64,000 bases of DNA from Acuticoccus sp. MNP-M23 (GCF_031195445.1 NZ_CP133480.1:1598001-1662000), one strand, 5' to 3'. Shown: positions 16,641 through 26,784, counted from the first letter of the stretch. The notes: generated from the letters alone by a model not told the origin. Made by a program: numbers and translations.

Positions 16641-19307
16641 ATGACAACGGCGACCGACCCCCACGCCCCAGGCGCAGCAACCTCCGCGGACGACCTCGTC
16701 GCATCAGTGGACTCCGGCGCGCGGGTTCCTTTGGGCTGGCAGCGGATGCTTGTGCCCTCGCTCGCTTTTACATGGGCCCTCTTCCAGCTCTACGTCGCCT
16801 CGCCGCTGCCGTTCATCATCCAGGAGCAGACCGGTCTGCGCGTGGTGTTCAACAACACCGAAGTGCGCGCCATCCACCTCGCCTTCGCGCTGCTGCTGGT
16901 CGCCATGGCCTTCCCGCTGTTCTCCCGTTCCCCGCGCGACAAGATCCCGCTTTATGACTGGGTGTTGGGCATCGTCGGCGCCGGGTCCTGTCTCTATCTC
17001 GTCGTCTTCGCCGACGAGATAGCCCGCCGTTCGGGCCTGCCGACCAACACCGACCTGATTGTCTCGACCATCGGCATGGTGATTGTCGGCATCTCGGTCT
17101 ATCGCGCGCTCGGGCTGCCGCTCCTCATCGTTGTGGGCGTCTTCCTCTCCTACGTCTTCTTCGGCTCGTCGGAGTTCTTTCCGGACTCGATCCGCTGGGC
17201 TGGCGCATCCTACAGCAAGGCCATGTGGCACTTCTGGATGCAGACCGAGGGCGTGTTCGGCGTGGCGCTCGGCGTCTCCGCGTCGATGATCTTCCTGTTC
17301 GTGCTGTTCGGCTCCATCCTCGAAAAGGCCGGCGCCGGCAACTATTTCATCAAGCTCGCCTTCTCGCTGCTCGGCCACCTGCGCGGCGGGCCGGCCAAGG
17401 CATCCGTCATCGCCTCGGCGCTGTCGGGCATCTATTCGGGCTCGTCCATCGCCAACGTGGTCACCACCGGCACCTTCACCATCCCCCTGATGAAACGCAC
17501 CGGCTTCTCGCCGGAAAAGGCCGGCGCCATCGAGGTCGCCGCCTCCACCAACGGCCAGCTCACGCCGCCGGTGATGGGCGCCGCCGCGTTCCTCATCGCA
17601 GAATTCACCGGCACGCCGTACACCGACCTCATCGTCTACGCGCTGCTGCCGGCGCTCGTCTCCTACATCGCGCTCCTGTACATCGTGCACCTGGAATCGC
17701 TGAAGCTCGGCCTCAAGGGCCTGCCGCACAAGTCGCGCGCAGGCTCCGCCGCCGCCAAGATCCAGTCGTTCATCATCACGCTGGCCGGCATCATGGCCCT
17801 CGGGTTCGCGGTCCACTTCGGCCTCGGGTGGACGGCCACGGCCTTCCCCGATGCAGGGCTTGAAATCGCCATCGCCGTCTTCGTGGCCTTTTACATCATC
17901 TGCCTCGTCATCGCCTCCAAGCGCGAGGATCTCCACGTCGACGATCCCGACGCGCCGATCCAGGAATTGCCGGTGGTGCGCGACGTTCTGCTCACCGGCC
18001 TCCACTTCCTCCTCCCCATCATCGTGCTTCTCTACTGCGTGATGGTGGTGCGCATGTCGCCGGGGCTGGCCGCGTTCTGGGCCTCGGCATCCATGGTGCT
18101 GATCGCGTTCACGCAGCACCCGATCAAGGCGCTCCTGCGCGGCGGTGAGAATTTTGCCGCCAGCTTCGCCCAAGGGTGGGACGAGTTCAGCCGCGGGATG
18201 ATTTCCGGGGCGCGCAACATGATCCCCATTGCGGTCGCCACAGGCGCGGCCGGCATCATCGTCGGCACCATCGCGCTCACCGGCGCGCACCAGGTCGTGT
18301 CGGCCTTCGTGGAGGCGCTGGCCGGCGGCTCGCTGATGCTTATGCTGATCCTCGTGGCGGTGATGAGCCTCATCCTCGGCATGGGCCTGCCGACCACCGC
18401 CAACTACATTGTGGTGTCCTCGCTGATGGCCCCGGTCATCGTGTCGCTCGGTGCATCCGAAGGACTCATCATCCCGCTCGTCGCGGCGCACCTCTTCGTG
18501 TTCTACTTCGGCATTCTCGCCGACGACACGCCACCCGTCGGCCTTGCCGCCTACGCGGCCGCCGGCATATCGGGCGGCGATCCGATCAAGACCGGCCTGC
18601 AAGGCTTCGGCTACGACATCCGCACCGCGCTGCTGCCGTTCATGTTCATCTTCAACACCGAGCTGCTGCTCATGAAGGTGGTGATCGTCGACGGCACGCC
18701 CACCTCCGAGTTTGTGCCGTGGTACATCGGCGTGAAGGCCTTCGTGATTGCGGTGATCGCCATGCTGGTGTTCGCCGCCGCCACGCAGCGCTACTTCTTT
18801 TCGCGCAACAACTGGTTCGAGACCGTCGCGCTGCTGTTGGTCGCCCTCACCCTGCTGCGGCCGAGCATCCTGCTCGACATGGTGCAACCGCCCTATGATG
18901 ACCGGGCGGGGGTCGAGATCTACGACATCGCCGGCAGTCAGCCCGCCGGATCCCCGCTGCGAATGGAGCTCGTCGGCACCGACTTCAACAACCCGCTGGA
19001 GCGCACCTCAAAATACATCGTCATCTCGCTGGATGATGCCGCCACCGGAGAAGACCGGATTGCCGATGCCGGCCTCACCTTCCTGGAGGACGGCGACCGG
19101 CTGACCCTCGACGAGCCGTTCCCCGGCACCCCGTTCGCCTATCTCGGCCAGGATTACGACTTCTACGCCGAGGAGCCCGTGGTCCTGAACAAGGTCCAGA
19201 CCAGAGCCGAACGCATGCCGAAGGAGATTTTCTACATTCCGGCTTTCATCATTCTGGCCCTCGTGATTTTGATGCAGCGCAGAAGACAGACACAACCGGC
19301 GTTCTGA
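16641..19307 (+). CDS. TAXI-type TRAP transporter fused permease (4TM+12TM)
   Basis: 888 residues. The small and large membrane subunits are fused: an N-terminal DctQ-like set of helices (about 40-220), then the DctM-like unit with [59 protein letters not shown] and [20 protein letters not shown], as in TAXI systems. After the last transport helices, a soluble segment of about 120 residues (about 750-870, DUF3394-like) is closed by a final hydrophobic helix. The ATG at 16641 follows AGAGG. Partner of the binding protein at 14945; probably co-transcribed with acdS, 62 bp downstream. Confidence 0.92.
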   Translation: MTTATDPHAPGAATSADDLVASVDSGARVPLGWQRMLVPSLAFTWALFQLYVASPLPFIIQEQTGLRVVFNNTEVRAIHLAFALLLVAMAFPLFSRSPRDKIPLYDWVLGIVGAGSCLYLVVFADEIARRSGLPTNTDLIVSTIGMVIVGISVYRALGLPLLIVVGVFLSYVFFGSSEFFPDSIRWAGASYSKAMWHFWMQTEGVFGVALGVSASMIFLFVLFGSILEKAGAGNYFIKLAFSLLGHLRGGPAKASVIASALSGIYSGSSIANVVTTGTFTIPLMKRTGFSPEKAGAIEVAASTNGQLTPPVMGAAAFLIAEFTGTPYTDLIVYALLPALVSYIALLYIVHLESLKLGLKGLPHKSRAGSAAAKIQSFIITLAGIMALGFAVHFGLGWTATAFPDAGLEIAIAVFVAFYIICLVIASKREDLHVDDPDAPIQELPVVRDVLLTGLHFLLPIIVLLYCVMVVRMSPGLAAFWASASMVLIAFTQHPIKALLRGGENFAASFAQGWDEFSRGMISGARNMIPIAVATGAAGIIVGTIALTGAHQVVSAFVEALAGGSLMLMLILVAVMSLILGMGLPTTANYIVVSSLMAPVIVSLGASEGLIIPLVAAHLFVFYFGILADDTPPVGLAAYAAAGISGGDPIKTGLQGFGYDIRTALLPFMFIFNTELLLMKVVIVDGTPTSEFVPWYIGVKAFVIAVIAMLVFAAATQRYFFSRNNWFETVALLLVALTLLRPSILLDMVQPPYDDRAGVEIYDIAGSQPAGSPLRMELVGTDFNNPLERTSKYIVISLDDAATGEDRIADAGLTFLEDGDRLTLDEPFPGTPFAYLGQDYDFYAEEPVVLNKVQTRAERMPKEIFYIPAFIILALVILMQRRRQTQPAF

Positions 19308-19369
19308 CAACGCCGCCTTGCGGGAGTAAGGCCCCCAGGCGGTGCATCAGCGCGCCTCGGGAGACTGAA

Positions 19370-20395
19370 TTGACCGCCAGAGACCTCCTCGCCGGCTTCG
19401 AGCGCTATCCCCTCACATTCGGCCCCAGCCCCATCGAGCGGCTGGACCGCCTCACCGCCCACGCCGGCGGCAAGGTGGAGATCTGGGCCAAGCGGGAAGA
19501 CTGCAATTCCGGCCTCGCCTTCGGCGGCAACAAGGTCCGCAAGCTGGAATACATCGTGCCGGACGCCATCGCGTCGGGTGCGGACACGCTGGTCTCCATC
19601 GGCGGCGTCCAGTCCAACCACACCCGCCAGGTGGCCGCCGTTGCCGCCAAGATCGGCATGAAGTGCCGCCTCGTCCAGGAAGCCTGGGTGCCCCACGAAG
19701 ACGCCGTCTACGACCGTGTCGGCAACCCCATGCTGTCGCGCATCATGGGCGCCGACGTCCGCCTGACGGACGACGGGTTCGACATCGGTATCCGCAAGTC
19801 GTGGGAAGATGCGCTGGCGGACGTGGAAGCCTCGGGCGGCAGGCCCTACGGCATTCCCGCAGGCGCGTCGGTGCACAAATATGGTGGGCTCGGCTTCGTC
19901 GGCTTTGCCGAGGAGGTGCGCGCGCAGGAGGCCGAACTCGGCGTCAGGTTCGACTATGTGGTGGTCTGCACCGTGACCGGCTCCACCCATGCGGGGATGG
20001 TGGCAGGCTTCAAGCCCGATGGGCGCGCCGCCAACGTCATCGGCATCGACGCATCGTTCACGCTCGACCAGACGCGCGCGCAGGTGCTGGACATTGCGCG
20101 TCGCACGGCAGACCTCATCGGCGTCGGCGATATTGCGGACAGCGACGTGACCCTGCTCGACGGTTACGCCCACCCCGCCTACGGCGTGCCCAACGCGGGG
20201 ACGCTGGCCGCGATCCGCACCGCGGCGCGTACGGAAGGCATGCTCACCGACCCTGTGTACGAGGGCAAATCCATGGACGGGATGCTGGACCTCATCGCCA
20301 AGGGCTACTTCCCCGCGGGCTCCAAGGTGCTCTACGCCCATCTGGGCGGCGCCCCCGCCCTCAACGGCTACGGCTACACCTTCCGCAACGGGTAG
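19370..20395 (+). CDS. acdS: 1-aminocyclopropane-1-carboxylate deaminase
   Basis: 341 residues, a PLP enzyme of the tryptophan-synthase-beta fold that opens ACC to 2-oxobutyrate and ammonia. It follows the Pseudomonas AcdS sequence along its whole length, starting [19 protein letters not shown] lysine K55 in AFGGNK and S82 in GGVQSN are present. So are the residues used to tell true ACC deaminase from D-cysteine desulfhydrase: Y297 and E298 in DPVYEGKSM and L325 in [11 protein letters not shown] start at 19370 with GGGAG upstream. D-cysteine desulfhydrase is the main alternative but is disfavoured by E298. No AcdR-type regulator gene is adjacent. Confidence 0.87.
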   Translation: MTARDLLAGFERYPLTFGPSPIERLDRLTAHAGGKVEIWAKREDCNSGLAFGGNKVRKLEYIVPDAIASGADTLVSIGGVQSNHTRQVAAVAAKIGMKCRLVQEAWVPHEDAVYDRVGNPMLSRIMGADVRLTDDGFDIGIRKSWEDALADVEASGGRPYGIPAGASVHKYGGLGFVGFAEEVRAQEAELGVRFDYVVVCTVTGSTHAGMVAGFKPDGRAANVIGIDASFTLDQTRAQVLDIARRTADLIGVGDIADSDVTLLDGYAHPAYGVPNAGTLAAIRTAARTEGMLTDPVYEGKSMDGMLDLIAKGYFPAGSKVLYAHLGGAPALNGYGYTFRNG

Positions 20396-20435
20396 GGGAA
20401 CTGCGGGCTGCCCGCGCCGAACGGGCAGCCCGGTC

Positions 20436-20684
20436 CTATTTTTGCTGCGGAACGGCCTCTTCGCGCAGGTACGTCCATTCCTCCACCACACGGCCATCGG
20501 GCAGGTGGCAGTAGCCCACCTCGCCATTCGCCTCGGTGCGGATTTCGAGCGTCCCGCCGTGGGTCACGCAAAATTGCGAGGCCGGGTTGGCGAGATTGGT
20601 TGCAGGCTTGGCGGGTTCGCCGTCCGCCGCAAACGCAGTCAGCGGCACGAAAACGGCAAGAAAAGGGGCATAGCGCATGGGCAT
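20436..20684 (-). CDS. DUF333 domain-containing small secreted protein
   Basis: 82 residues: short signal peptide (about 1-19, ending AFA) and a DUF333 domain, recognisable by NPASQFCVTHGGTLEIR followed by GYCHLPDGRVVEEWTYLRE. DUF333 proteins are small periplasmic or lipoprotein-like proteins sometimes labelled hemolysin, on weak grounds; no role is established. Two in-frame ATGs (20684 and 20678) are possible; AGGA is better spaced for the second. Antisense between acdS and the aminotransferase gene. Confidence 0.78.
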   Translation of the reverse strand: MPMRYAPFLAVFVPLTAFAADGEPAKPATNLANPASQFCVTHGGTLEIRTEANGEVGYCHLPDGRVVEEWTYLREEAVPQQK

Positions 20685-20850
20685 TGTCCTGGTTCGTGTT
20701 GCACCACCATAAACGCTCCGTCGCGCCATGCGAACGCCCCGCCCCGCTGCGACGGTCGGGCACAAGCCCCCGGCAGGCTCGGCCGGCGCGATGCGATACC
20801 CTCGCGCCGCCAGATCTTGTAGCGTGGGCCGTCGCAGGGATTTCGAGATC

Positions 20851-22194
20851 ATGCCAAGTCCATCCGCCCACATCTTCCAGCGTGCCACGGCCGCGTCGCT
20901 TCCCGTCGCGGTCGGCGGCGACGGCGTCTACGTCATCACCCGCGACGGGCGCCGCATTCTGGACGGGTGCGGCGGTGCGGCGGTCTCCTGCCTTGGCCAT
21001 TCGGACCGGGGGGTGACCGATGCCATCAAGCGCCAGGTGGACGATCTGCCCTATGCGCACACCGGCTTCTTTACCTCCGAGCCTGCCGAAGAGCTGGCGG
21101 ACATGCTCATCGCCCGCGCACCGGAGGGGATCGGCCGCGTCTATTTCGTGTCCGGCGGATCGGAAGCGGCAGAGGCGGCGATCAAGCTCGCCCGCCAGTA
21201 TTTCCTCGAAAAAGGCGAGCCCGCCCGCTCGCGGATCATCGCGCGGCGGCAGAGCTACCACGGCAACACGCTGGGCGCGCTGGCCGCCGGCGGCAACGAA
21301 TGGCGGCGCCGCCAGTTCGCGCCGCTCCTGTCGGATGCGTTCAGCCACATTGCCCCCTGCCACCACTGGCGCTGGGGCGAGCCCGGCGAAAGCGCCGAGG
21401 CCTACGGCACCCGCGTCGCCGACGAGCTGGACGCCGAAATCCAGCGTCTCGGCCCCGAAACGGTGGCCGCCTTCATGGCCGAACCCGTGGTGGGCGCTAC
21501 AATGGGCGCCGTTCCGGCGGTTCCAGGCTACTTCGCCAGGGTGCGCGAGATCTGCGACCGTTACGGCGTCCTCCTCATTCTGGACGAAGTGATGTGCGGC
21601 ATGGGCCGCACCGGCACCCTCTTCGCCTCCGAGGCCGACGATGTGCGGCCCGACATGGTGCTCATCGCCAAGGGGCTCGGCGCCGGCTACCAGCCCATCG
21701 GCGCCACCCTTGTCGCCGAAAAGATTCACCAGACAATTGCGGACGGCTCGGGCTTCTTCCAGCACGGCCACACCTACATGGGCCACCCGACGGCCTGCGC
21801 CGCCGGCGTTGCGGTCCTCAACACCATCGAAAGCCGGGACCTTCTGGCCAACGTGAACGCCATGGGCGACCGCCTCCGCCAGAGCCTCGAAGCCCGCTTC
21901 GGCCAGCACCCCAATGTGGGCGACATCCGCGGCCGCGGCCTGTTCATGGGTGTGGAGCTTGTCGCAGACCGGGACAGCTGCGCCCCGCTCCCCACCGAGG
22001 CAAAGACCCACGCAAAGATCAAGCGCGCCGCGTTCGAGCGGGACCTGATGGTCTACCCCATGGGCGGCACCATCGACGGTGCCGCTGGCGACCACATCCT
22101 CATCGCCCCGCCCTTCATCGCCAGCGCCGACGACATCGACACGCTGGTCGACCGGCTCGGCCAGGCGGTGGACGACGTGCTCGGCCGCGGCTGA
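20851..22194 (+). CDS. Class III (omega-type) PLP-dependent aminotransferase
   Basis: 447 residues of the class III aminotransferase family (aspartate aminotransferase fold I). Visible landmarks are VSGGSEAAEAAIKLARQY (phosphate-binding SG-SEA motif), the LILDEVMCGMGRTG segment with the Asp that contacts the PLP pyridine nitrogen, and K274 in IAKGLGAGYQP as the Schiff-base lysine. Such enzymes use omega-amino acids, diamines or beta-alanine-type donors; the substrate is not predictable. The ATG at 20851 fits family N-termini (PSPSAHIFQR). It lies in a run of amino-acid catabolic genes between acdS and pxpABC. Confidence 0.88.
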   Translation: MPSPSAHIFQRATAASLPVAVGGDGVYVITRDGRRILDGCGGAAVSCLGHSDRGVTDAIKRQVDDLPYAHTGFFTSEPAEELADMLIARAPEGIGRVYFVSGGSEAAEAAIKLARQYFLEKGEPARSRIIARRQSYHGNTLGALAAGGNEWRRRQFAPLLSDAFSHIAPCHHWRWGEPGESAEAYGTRVADELDAEIQRLGPETVAAFMAEPVVGATMGAVPAVPGYFARVREICDRYGVLLILDEVMCGMGRTGTLFASEADDVRPDMVLIAKGLGAGYQPIGATLVAEKIHQTIADGSGFFQHGHTYMGHPTACAAGVAVLNTIESRDLLANVNAMGDRLRQSLEARFGQHPNVGDIRGRGLFMGVELVADRDSCAPLPTEAKTHAKIKRAAFERDLMVYPMGGTIDGAAGDHILIAPPFIASADDIDTLVDRLGQAVDDVLGRG

Positions 22195-22303
22195 CGGGCC
22201 GGACGGCAAGCACCCGGAGCACCGCTTTTTGCCCCGCCACGCTTCGCCCGTGCACGTTTTTTGCTAGACCTTGCAGAAGGCGCGCGAACAACCGGGACAA
22301 GCC

Positions 22304-23065
22304 ATGACCACTGTCGACCTCAATGCGGACTGCGGCGAAAGTTTCGGCCCCTGGACCATGGGTGCGGACGGCGAAATCCTGAAGATCGTCACCAGCGCCA
22401 ACATTGCCTGCGGCTTCCACGCCGGCGACCCCGACACGATGGCCGAGACCATCCGCACCGCGATCGCCAACAACGTCGCCATCGGCGCGCATCCGGGCTT
22501 TGAGGACAAGGCCGGGTTCGGCCGCCGTCCGATCCCGATGGCGCCGGATGCCATCACGCGGATGGTCGCCTACCAGATTGGCGCCACCATCGCGATGGCG
22601 GCGGTGGAGGGTGGCCGCGTCACCCACGTCAAGGCGCACGGGGCGCTCTCCAACGTGGCCAGCGCCGACCGCACCGTGGCCGACGCCATCGCCAGCGCCG
22701 TCAGACAGGTGGATCCCTCGCTGACCCTTCTGGCCGTCGCGACCACGGCGCTGGAGGATGCCGGGCGCGCAGCTGGCCTCCCCGTTGCCGCCGAGATCTT
22801 CGCCGACCGCGCCTATGAGCCGGACGGCCAGCTCGTCTCCCGCGCCAAGCCCGGCGCCTTCGTCCACGACCCCGCGGAGGCCGCGGCCCGCGTGGTGAAG
22901 ATGGTGGAGGCCGGTGCCATCTTTGCCCACGACGGCAGCCGCCTGCCCACCGCCATCGACAGTATCTGCGTCCATGGCGACAGCGCTGACGCCGTCGCCA
23001 TCGCAAAGGCGGTGCGCGCGGCCCTCGAAGGCGCGGGCGTCACCGTCACCCCGTTCGCCGGATGA
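22304..23065 (+). CDS. pxpA: 5-oxoprolinase subunit A (LamB/YcsF family)
   Basis: 253 residues. It opens with VDLNADCGESFGPWTMG, followed by SANIACGFHAGDP and GAHPGFEDKAGFGRR, the fully conserved LamB/YcsF blocks. With PxpB and PxpC it forms the ATP-dependent enzyme that opens 5-oxoproline (pyroglutamate) to glutamate, detoxifying and recycling a spontaneous glutamine breakdown product. The start at 22304 fits the family exactly. Its end overlaps the pxpB start by 4 bp (ATGA). Confidence 0.93.
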   Translation: MTTVDLNADCGESFGPWTMGADGEILKIVTSANIACGFHAGDPDTMAETIRTAIANNVAIGAHPGFEDKAGFGRRPIPMAPDAITRMVAYQIGATIAMAAVEGGRVTHVKAHGALSNVASADRTVADAIASAVRQVDPSLTLLAVATTALEDAGRAAGLPVAAEIFADRAYEPDGQLVSRAKPGAFVHDPAEAAARVVKMVEAGAIFAHDGSRLPTAIDSICVHGDSADAVAIAKAVRAALEGAGVTVTPFAG

Positions 23066-23775
23066 GCCTGACCGAGGGCGCCACCTTCCGCGGCAGCGGC
23101 GAGAATGCGTTCGTGATCGAGTTTGGCGACGAGATCACGCAAGGCGCCGGCGCACAGGTGGCGGCGCTTGCCGCCGCGTTCGATGCCGCTGCCCCGGCCG
23201 GTCTGGTGGAGGTGGTGCCGACGTTCCGCTCGCTTCTGGTCCTGTTCGATCCCGCCGCCACCGACCGCGATGCGCTGCTCGCCGCCCTTCCCGAAGGCAC
23301 GGGCGAGGACACCGCGCGCGGCCCCGCCCACTGGCGCCTGCCGGTGGCCATGGAGGGCGATTGCGCCGAGGACATTGCCGACGCCGCCGCCGGGCTCGGC
23401 CTCAGCGTGGAGGCGCTGCGGTCGAAATTTCTGGAGGGACGCTACCAGGTGGGCATGTACGGATTTGCACCGGGGTTCGCGTATCTGTCCGGCGTGGACG
23501 AGACGCTGGCAATCCCGCGCCGCCCATCGCCGCGACCGCCGATGCCGGCGGGCAGCCTCATCCTGGCGGGCGGCATGGCGGCCCTCACCTCCATCTCCAT
23601 GCCCACCGGCTGGTACGTGATCGGCCGCACCGCCGTCACCCTGTTCCGGCCGGACGAGACGCCGATGGTTCCCTTCGCGGTCGGCGATACCATCGCCTTC
23701 GACGCCGTGAGCGAGGACGAATGGGCCTCCCTTGCCAGGACCACCGATGGCGGGCTGACGAAGGACGACGGATGA
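23062..23775 (+). CDS. pxpB: 5-oxoprolinase subunit B
   Basis: 237 residues, allophanate hydrolase subunit 1-like (AHS1/KipI fold). Conserved blocks include PTFRSLLVLFDP near residue 55 and the GMYGFAPGFAYLSG glycine-rich segment near 130, followed by RRPSPRPPMPAGSL. Forms the catalytic complex with PxpC. Both ends overlap neighbours by 4 bp (ATGA), so pxpA, pxpB and pxpC are translationally coupled in stoichiometric order. Confidence 0.92.
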   Translation: MSLTEGATFRGSGENAFVIEFGDEITQGAGAQVAALAAAFDAAAPAGLVEVVPTFRSLLVLFDPAATDRDALLAALPEGTGEDTARGPAHWRLPVAMEGDCAEDIADAAAGLGLSVEALRSKFLEGRYQVGMYGFAPGFAYLSGVDETLAIPRRPSPRPPMPAGSLILAGGMAALTSISMPTGWYVIGRTAVTLFRPDETPMVPFAVGDTIAFDAVSEDEWASLARTTDGGLTKDDG

Positions 23776-24755
23776 GCGCGCTGCATGTGGTCCGCCACAA
23801 CCACCTCGTGACGGTGCAGGATGCGGGACGGTCGGGCGCCATGCGCTTCGGCGTCTCGCAGTCCGGCCCGATGGACTGGGTGCGCTTTCGCCACGCCCTC
23901 GCGCTCGCCGGGAGCGGGACGGCAGCCTTCGAGATCGGCATCGCCGGTGCGGCGTTCCGCGCGGAGGGGCCGGTGCTTGCGGGCCTGTCCGGGCCCGGTT
24001 TCAGCGCAACGGTGGGAGACGGCGAGCCCGTCACCCTGCCGGCGCGCCTCTTCATTGGCGACGGGGAGACCCTCACCATCACGCCCGGCCGCAACGGCAT
24101 GTGGGCCTATCTCGCCGTGGCGGGGATCGACCTTGGCGCCCCCGTTCTCGGCTCCTACGCCACCAACGCCCGCACCGGGCTTGGCGCGCGCGACTTCGAC
24201 ACGCCGTTCAGCGTCCAGACGCCCGGCGACGCCGAACCGCTCCTAGCGGTGGACATTGCCCTGCCGGACGGCCCCATCGGCCTCCTTCCCGGCCCGCAGC
24301 ACCATCTGTTTGCCGAAGAGGTGCAGACCACCTTCACCACCGAGGCCTACAGGCTCACCGACAAGGTGGACCGGATGGGCTACCGGCTGGAAGGACCGCC
24401 GCTGGAGGCCGCCACCCACGACATCATCTCCGACGGGATTGTGGAGGGCGCGATCCAGGTGCCCGGCAACGGCCAGCCCATCGTCTTATGTGCGGACCGT
24501 GCGCCCACCGGCGGCTATCCGAAGATTGCGGTGGTGGCGCTGGCGGACCGGCCGCGGCTGACGCAGCTGCGGCCCGGCGCCACGGTGCATTTTGCGTTCA
24601 TCGACCTTGCCGAAGCCGGCCGGCGGCGCCGCGCGCTGGAGGATGCGCTCGCCGCACCGCCGGTGCCGCGTGTTCGCTCGGTGTTCACGTCGGAATATCT
24701 GGCCAGCCGCAACCTCATCGGCGGTGTCGTCTCGGGCGACGATCAGGCCCCGTAG
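23772..24755 (+). CDS. pxpC: 5-oxoprolinase subunit C
   Basis: 327 residues, allophanate hydrolase subunit 2-like (AHS2/KipA). Recognisable blocks are TVQDAGRSGAMRFGVSQSGPMD near the N-terminus, GLGARDF, the KVDRMGYRLEGP block and PTGGYPKIAVVA towards the end. It completes the PxpABC complex. Its last 41 bases overlap the 3' end of the convergent glycosyltransferase gene, so the two transcripts are complementary at their ends. Confidence 0.92.
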   Translation: MSALHVVRHNHLVTVQDAGRSGAMRFGVSQSGPMDWVRFRHALALAGSGTAAFEIGIAGAAFRAEGPVLAGLSGPGFSATVGDGEPVTLPARLFIGDGETLTITPGRNGMWAYLAVAGIDLGAPVLGSYATNARTGLGARDFDTPFSVQTPGDAEPLLAVDIALPDGPIGLLPGPQHHLFAEEVQTTFTTEAYRLTDKVDRMGYRLEGPPLEAATHDIISDGIVEGAIQVPGNGQPIVLCADRAPTGGYPKIAVVALADRPRLTQLRPGATVHFAFIDLAEAGRRRRALEDALAAPPVPRVRSVFTSEYLASRNLIGGVVSGDDQAP

Positions 24756-26784
24756 CGGTGGCGAACTGCGCCGGCCCGGCCGCGTGGGCGCTCACCCGGC
24801 CGGGCCGCCTTGCAACGCCGTGCTCCGTCTTGCGCCAGTGGTGCGGCCGGCGGATGAGGTCATAAAGGCCGATGGCGACGGCGACCCCCATCAGGACCCA
24901 GTAAACTGGAAACCACAGCACCAGCCACGGGCTGAGGCCGCGCCGCCGCCGGTCGCGGATGGTAACGGCGCCCAGCGCAAAGTTGACGCCGTAGCTCATC
25001 ACCGCCGCGCTGCCGTGCAGCACCGCAAGCCATGGCGACTCGAACGTGACGGGGAGCAGCCCCAGAAGCGCCGCCAGCAGAGCCAGCAGGACCACGTTGT
25101 GTGCCATCGCCGCGGTCAGCGCACCGAGGATGAAAAGGTGCATCACCAGCGTGTCCCGCCAGCCAAGCTCGCGCAGCAGCGACAGCGGGGCGCGGTTGTG
25201 GACCAGCCACGTCTGCATGTAGCCCTTGAACCAGCGCGAGCGCTGCTTGATCCAGGCCCCCACCGCCAGCGGCGATTCTTCGAAGGTGTCGGACTCGATC
25301 ATGCCGATGCGGAAGCCGCGGCGGACCAGCCGCACCGCAAGGTCGGCATCCTCGGTGACGTTGTACGGATCCCACCCGCCAACCGCCAGAAGCGCTTCGG
25401 CGCGGAAATGGTTTGACGTTCCGCCCAGAAGAATGAGCCGGCCGCGCGCGGCAATGGCCGGCATCAGCCGGTCGAACAGGCACGCATATTCGATGGTGAA
25501 CATGCGAGTCAGCCAGTTGTCGTTCTCATGGTCGATGCAAAGGCGCGCCTGCACGGCGGCCAGACTGTCCGGCGCAGCGGCGAAGGTTTCGGCCGCAAGG
25601 CGGAGCTGGCCGGGGTCCGGCCGGTCCTCTGCATCGTAGATGGTCACAAGCGAGCCGCGGGCCTGCCGCAGGCCGGCGTTGAGCGCGCGCGGCTTCGTCT
25701 TGGGCAAACCCTTGGGCAGGATGGCGATGCGGCACGGCAGATGCCGCGCCTCGCGCAAGATGCTGTCGCGGGTTTCCGCATCGTCCGCCTCCACCAGAAA
25801 CTGGATGTCCAGCTTCTCGACCGGATAATCCAGCCGGCGGAGCGCACGGACCAGCCCGCTGATCGCCCGAGCCTCCCGATAAAGCGGAATAAGCACCGTG
25901 TAGACGGGCAATTCGCTGCTTTTAAGCCGTTGCCGCGGCAGCGTGGCCGCCGAAAGATCTGCCATCAGCGCATAGCAGCGGCTGGCGGCATAACCGATCA
26001 GAATTGCCGTCACCAGAAGAAGCGTCACGGCGAGCATCATCGCCGGCACCTTCAGCGAAACCACCGACAGGCCGGTGAGCACCAGCGCAAACACCACCAC
26101 CTGCGCAGTGCTGACCACACGGTCCGCCACTTCGTTGTCCGGCACGGCATGGAGCGGGGCAACGCGGGCCGCTCCGACGTTCGGGCCGCCTGATTGTGCG
26201 GCAGCGACGATGGCATGGGGCGTTGCAACCGTGATCCGCCCGCGCATCTCGGGGTTCTTGCACAAAAGGCGCGCAAGCCTCGGCAACCATGCCTGGGCGG
26301 GCGCAATCACCATGCGTGGCCCGTCCGGCCCGATATAGCGCAGGATCATTCCGTCGCCCGTGGCGCGCACATCCACCGACGGGGCGTGCATGCCCTGGAA
26401 GGACGCACACAAGGCATCCTCCTCCTCAAAGCGGCAACCGAGCCACTGTCCGATGGCAAGGAAATAATCCAGATCCGTGAAGGGCTGGGGACGGGTGCCG
26501 AGGCGGGCGGAGGAAAACGCTGCGCGCAGGCAGTCGAAACCGCTGGCGCGATCCAGAGCGTCCGCCAGCCACCCCGCTGCGCTGTTCGTCATGTCCGCAC
26601 CCAGCAGGGCGAAGACCAGGCTGGCCTCGTAGCCCGAAAGGTGCGCCAGCGCGTCCGGTGGATCGTGGTGGGGGCCAAGGTCCCGGCATTCGGCCAGCGC
26701 AAAACGGATCGCGAGTGGCAGGGTGTCGCCGCCGCTGGTTCCCTCTTCGCGAGAGGGCCGGTCCGGCCCTGACGCGCTCAGCAC
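24715..26784 (-). CDS. Membrane-bound family 2 glycosyltransferase with N-terminal accessory domain
   Basis: About 689 residues. The N-terminal 200 residues are a soluble region (FTDLDYFLAIGQWLGCRF, then RMVIAPAQAWLPRL) resembling the accessory domain in front of some rhizobial GT2 proteins; two hydrophobic helices follow. The GT-A domain (about 290-520) carries TVLIPLYREARAISGLVRAL, FLVEADDAET (DxD-like), TIYDAEDRPDPGQLRLA, a TEDADLAVRL acid motif and a QRSRWFKGYMQ (QxxRW) motif typical of processive synthases. Four C-terminal helices end the protein. It probably makes or extends a surface polysaccharide. The start is uncertain: the GTG at 26784 is preferred on codon pattern; the first internal ATG is at 26592. 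Confidence 0.78.
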   Translation of the reverse strand: MLSASGPDRPSREEGTSGGDTLPLAIRFALAECRDLGPHHDPPDALAHLSGYEASLVFALLGADMTNSAAGWLADALDRASGFDCLRAAFSSARLGTRPQPFTDLDYFLAIGQWLGCRFEEEDALCASFQGMHAPSVDVRATGDGMILRYIGPDGPRMVIAPAQAWLPRLARLLCKNPEMRGRITVATPHAIVAAAQSGGPNVGAARVAPLHAVPDNEVADRVVSTAQVVVFALVLTGLSVVSLKVPAMMLAVTLLLVTAILIGYAASRCYALMADLSAATLPRQRLKSSELPVYTVLIPLYREARAISGLVRALRRLDYPVEKLDIQFLVEADDAETRDSILREARHLPCRIAILPKGLPKTKPRALNAGLRQARGSLVTIYDAEDRPDPGQLRLAAETFAAAPDSLAAVQARLCIDHENDNWLTRMFTIEYACLFDRLMPAIAARGRLILLGGTSNHFRAEALLAVGGWDPYNVTEDADLAVRLVRRGFRIGMIESDTFEESPLAVGAWIKQRSRWFKGYMQTWLVHNRAPLSLLRELGWRDTLVMHLFILGALTAAMAHNVVLLALLAALLGLLPVTFESPWLAVLHGSAAVMSYGVNFALGAVTIRDRRRRGLSPWLVLWFPVYWVLMGVAVAIGLYDLIRRPHHWRKTEHGVARRPGRVSAHAAGPAQFATATGPDRRPRRHRR

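Noticed and set aside
16704-18887. Open frame of 727 codons antisense to the TAXI permease gene
   Set aside because: It is rich in His, Arg, Asp and Glu with no domain, and is the antisense image of a long high-GC gene whose own frame has transporter motifs. Similar long antisense frames at 31911-33818 and 60652-62892 were rejected for the same reason.
19370-20395. Annotation of acdS as D-cysteine desulfhydrase
   Set aside because: The residues diagnostic for ACC deaminase (Glu298 in VYEGKSM, Leu325) are present; the desulfhydrase typically has Thr at the first position. Kept as the main alternative.
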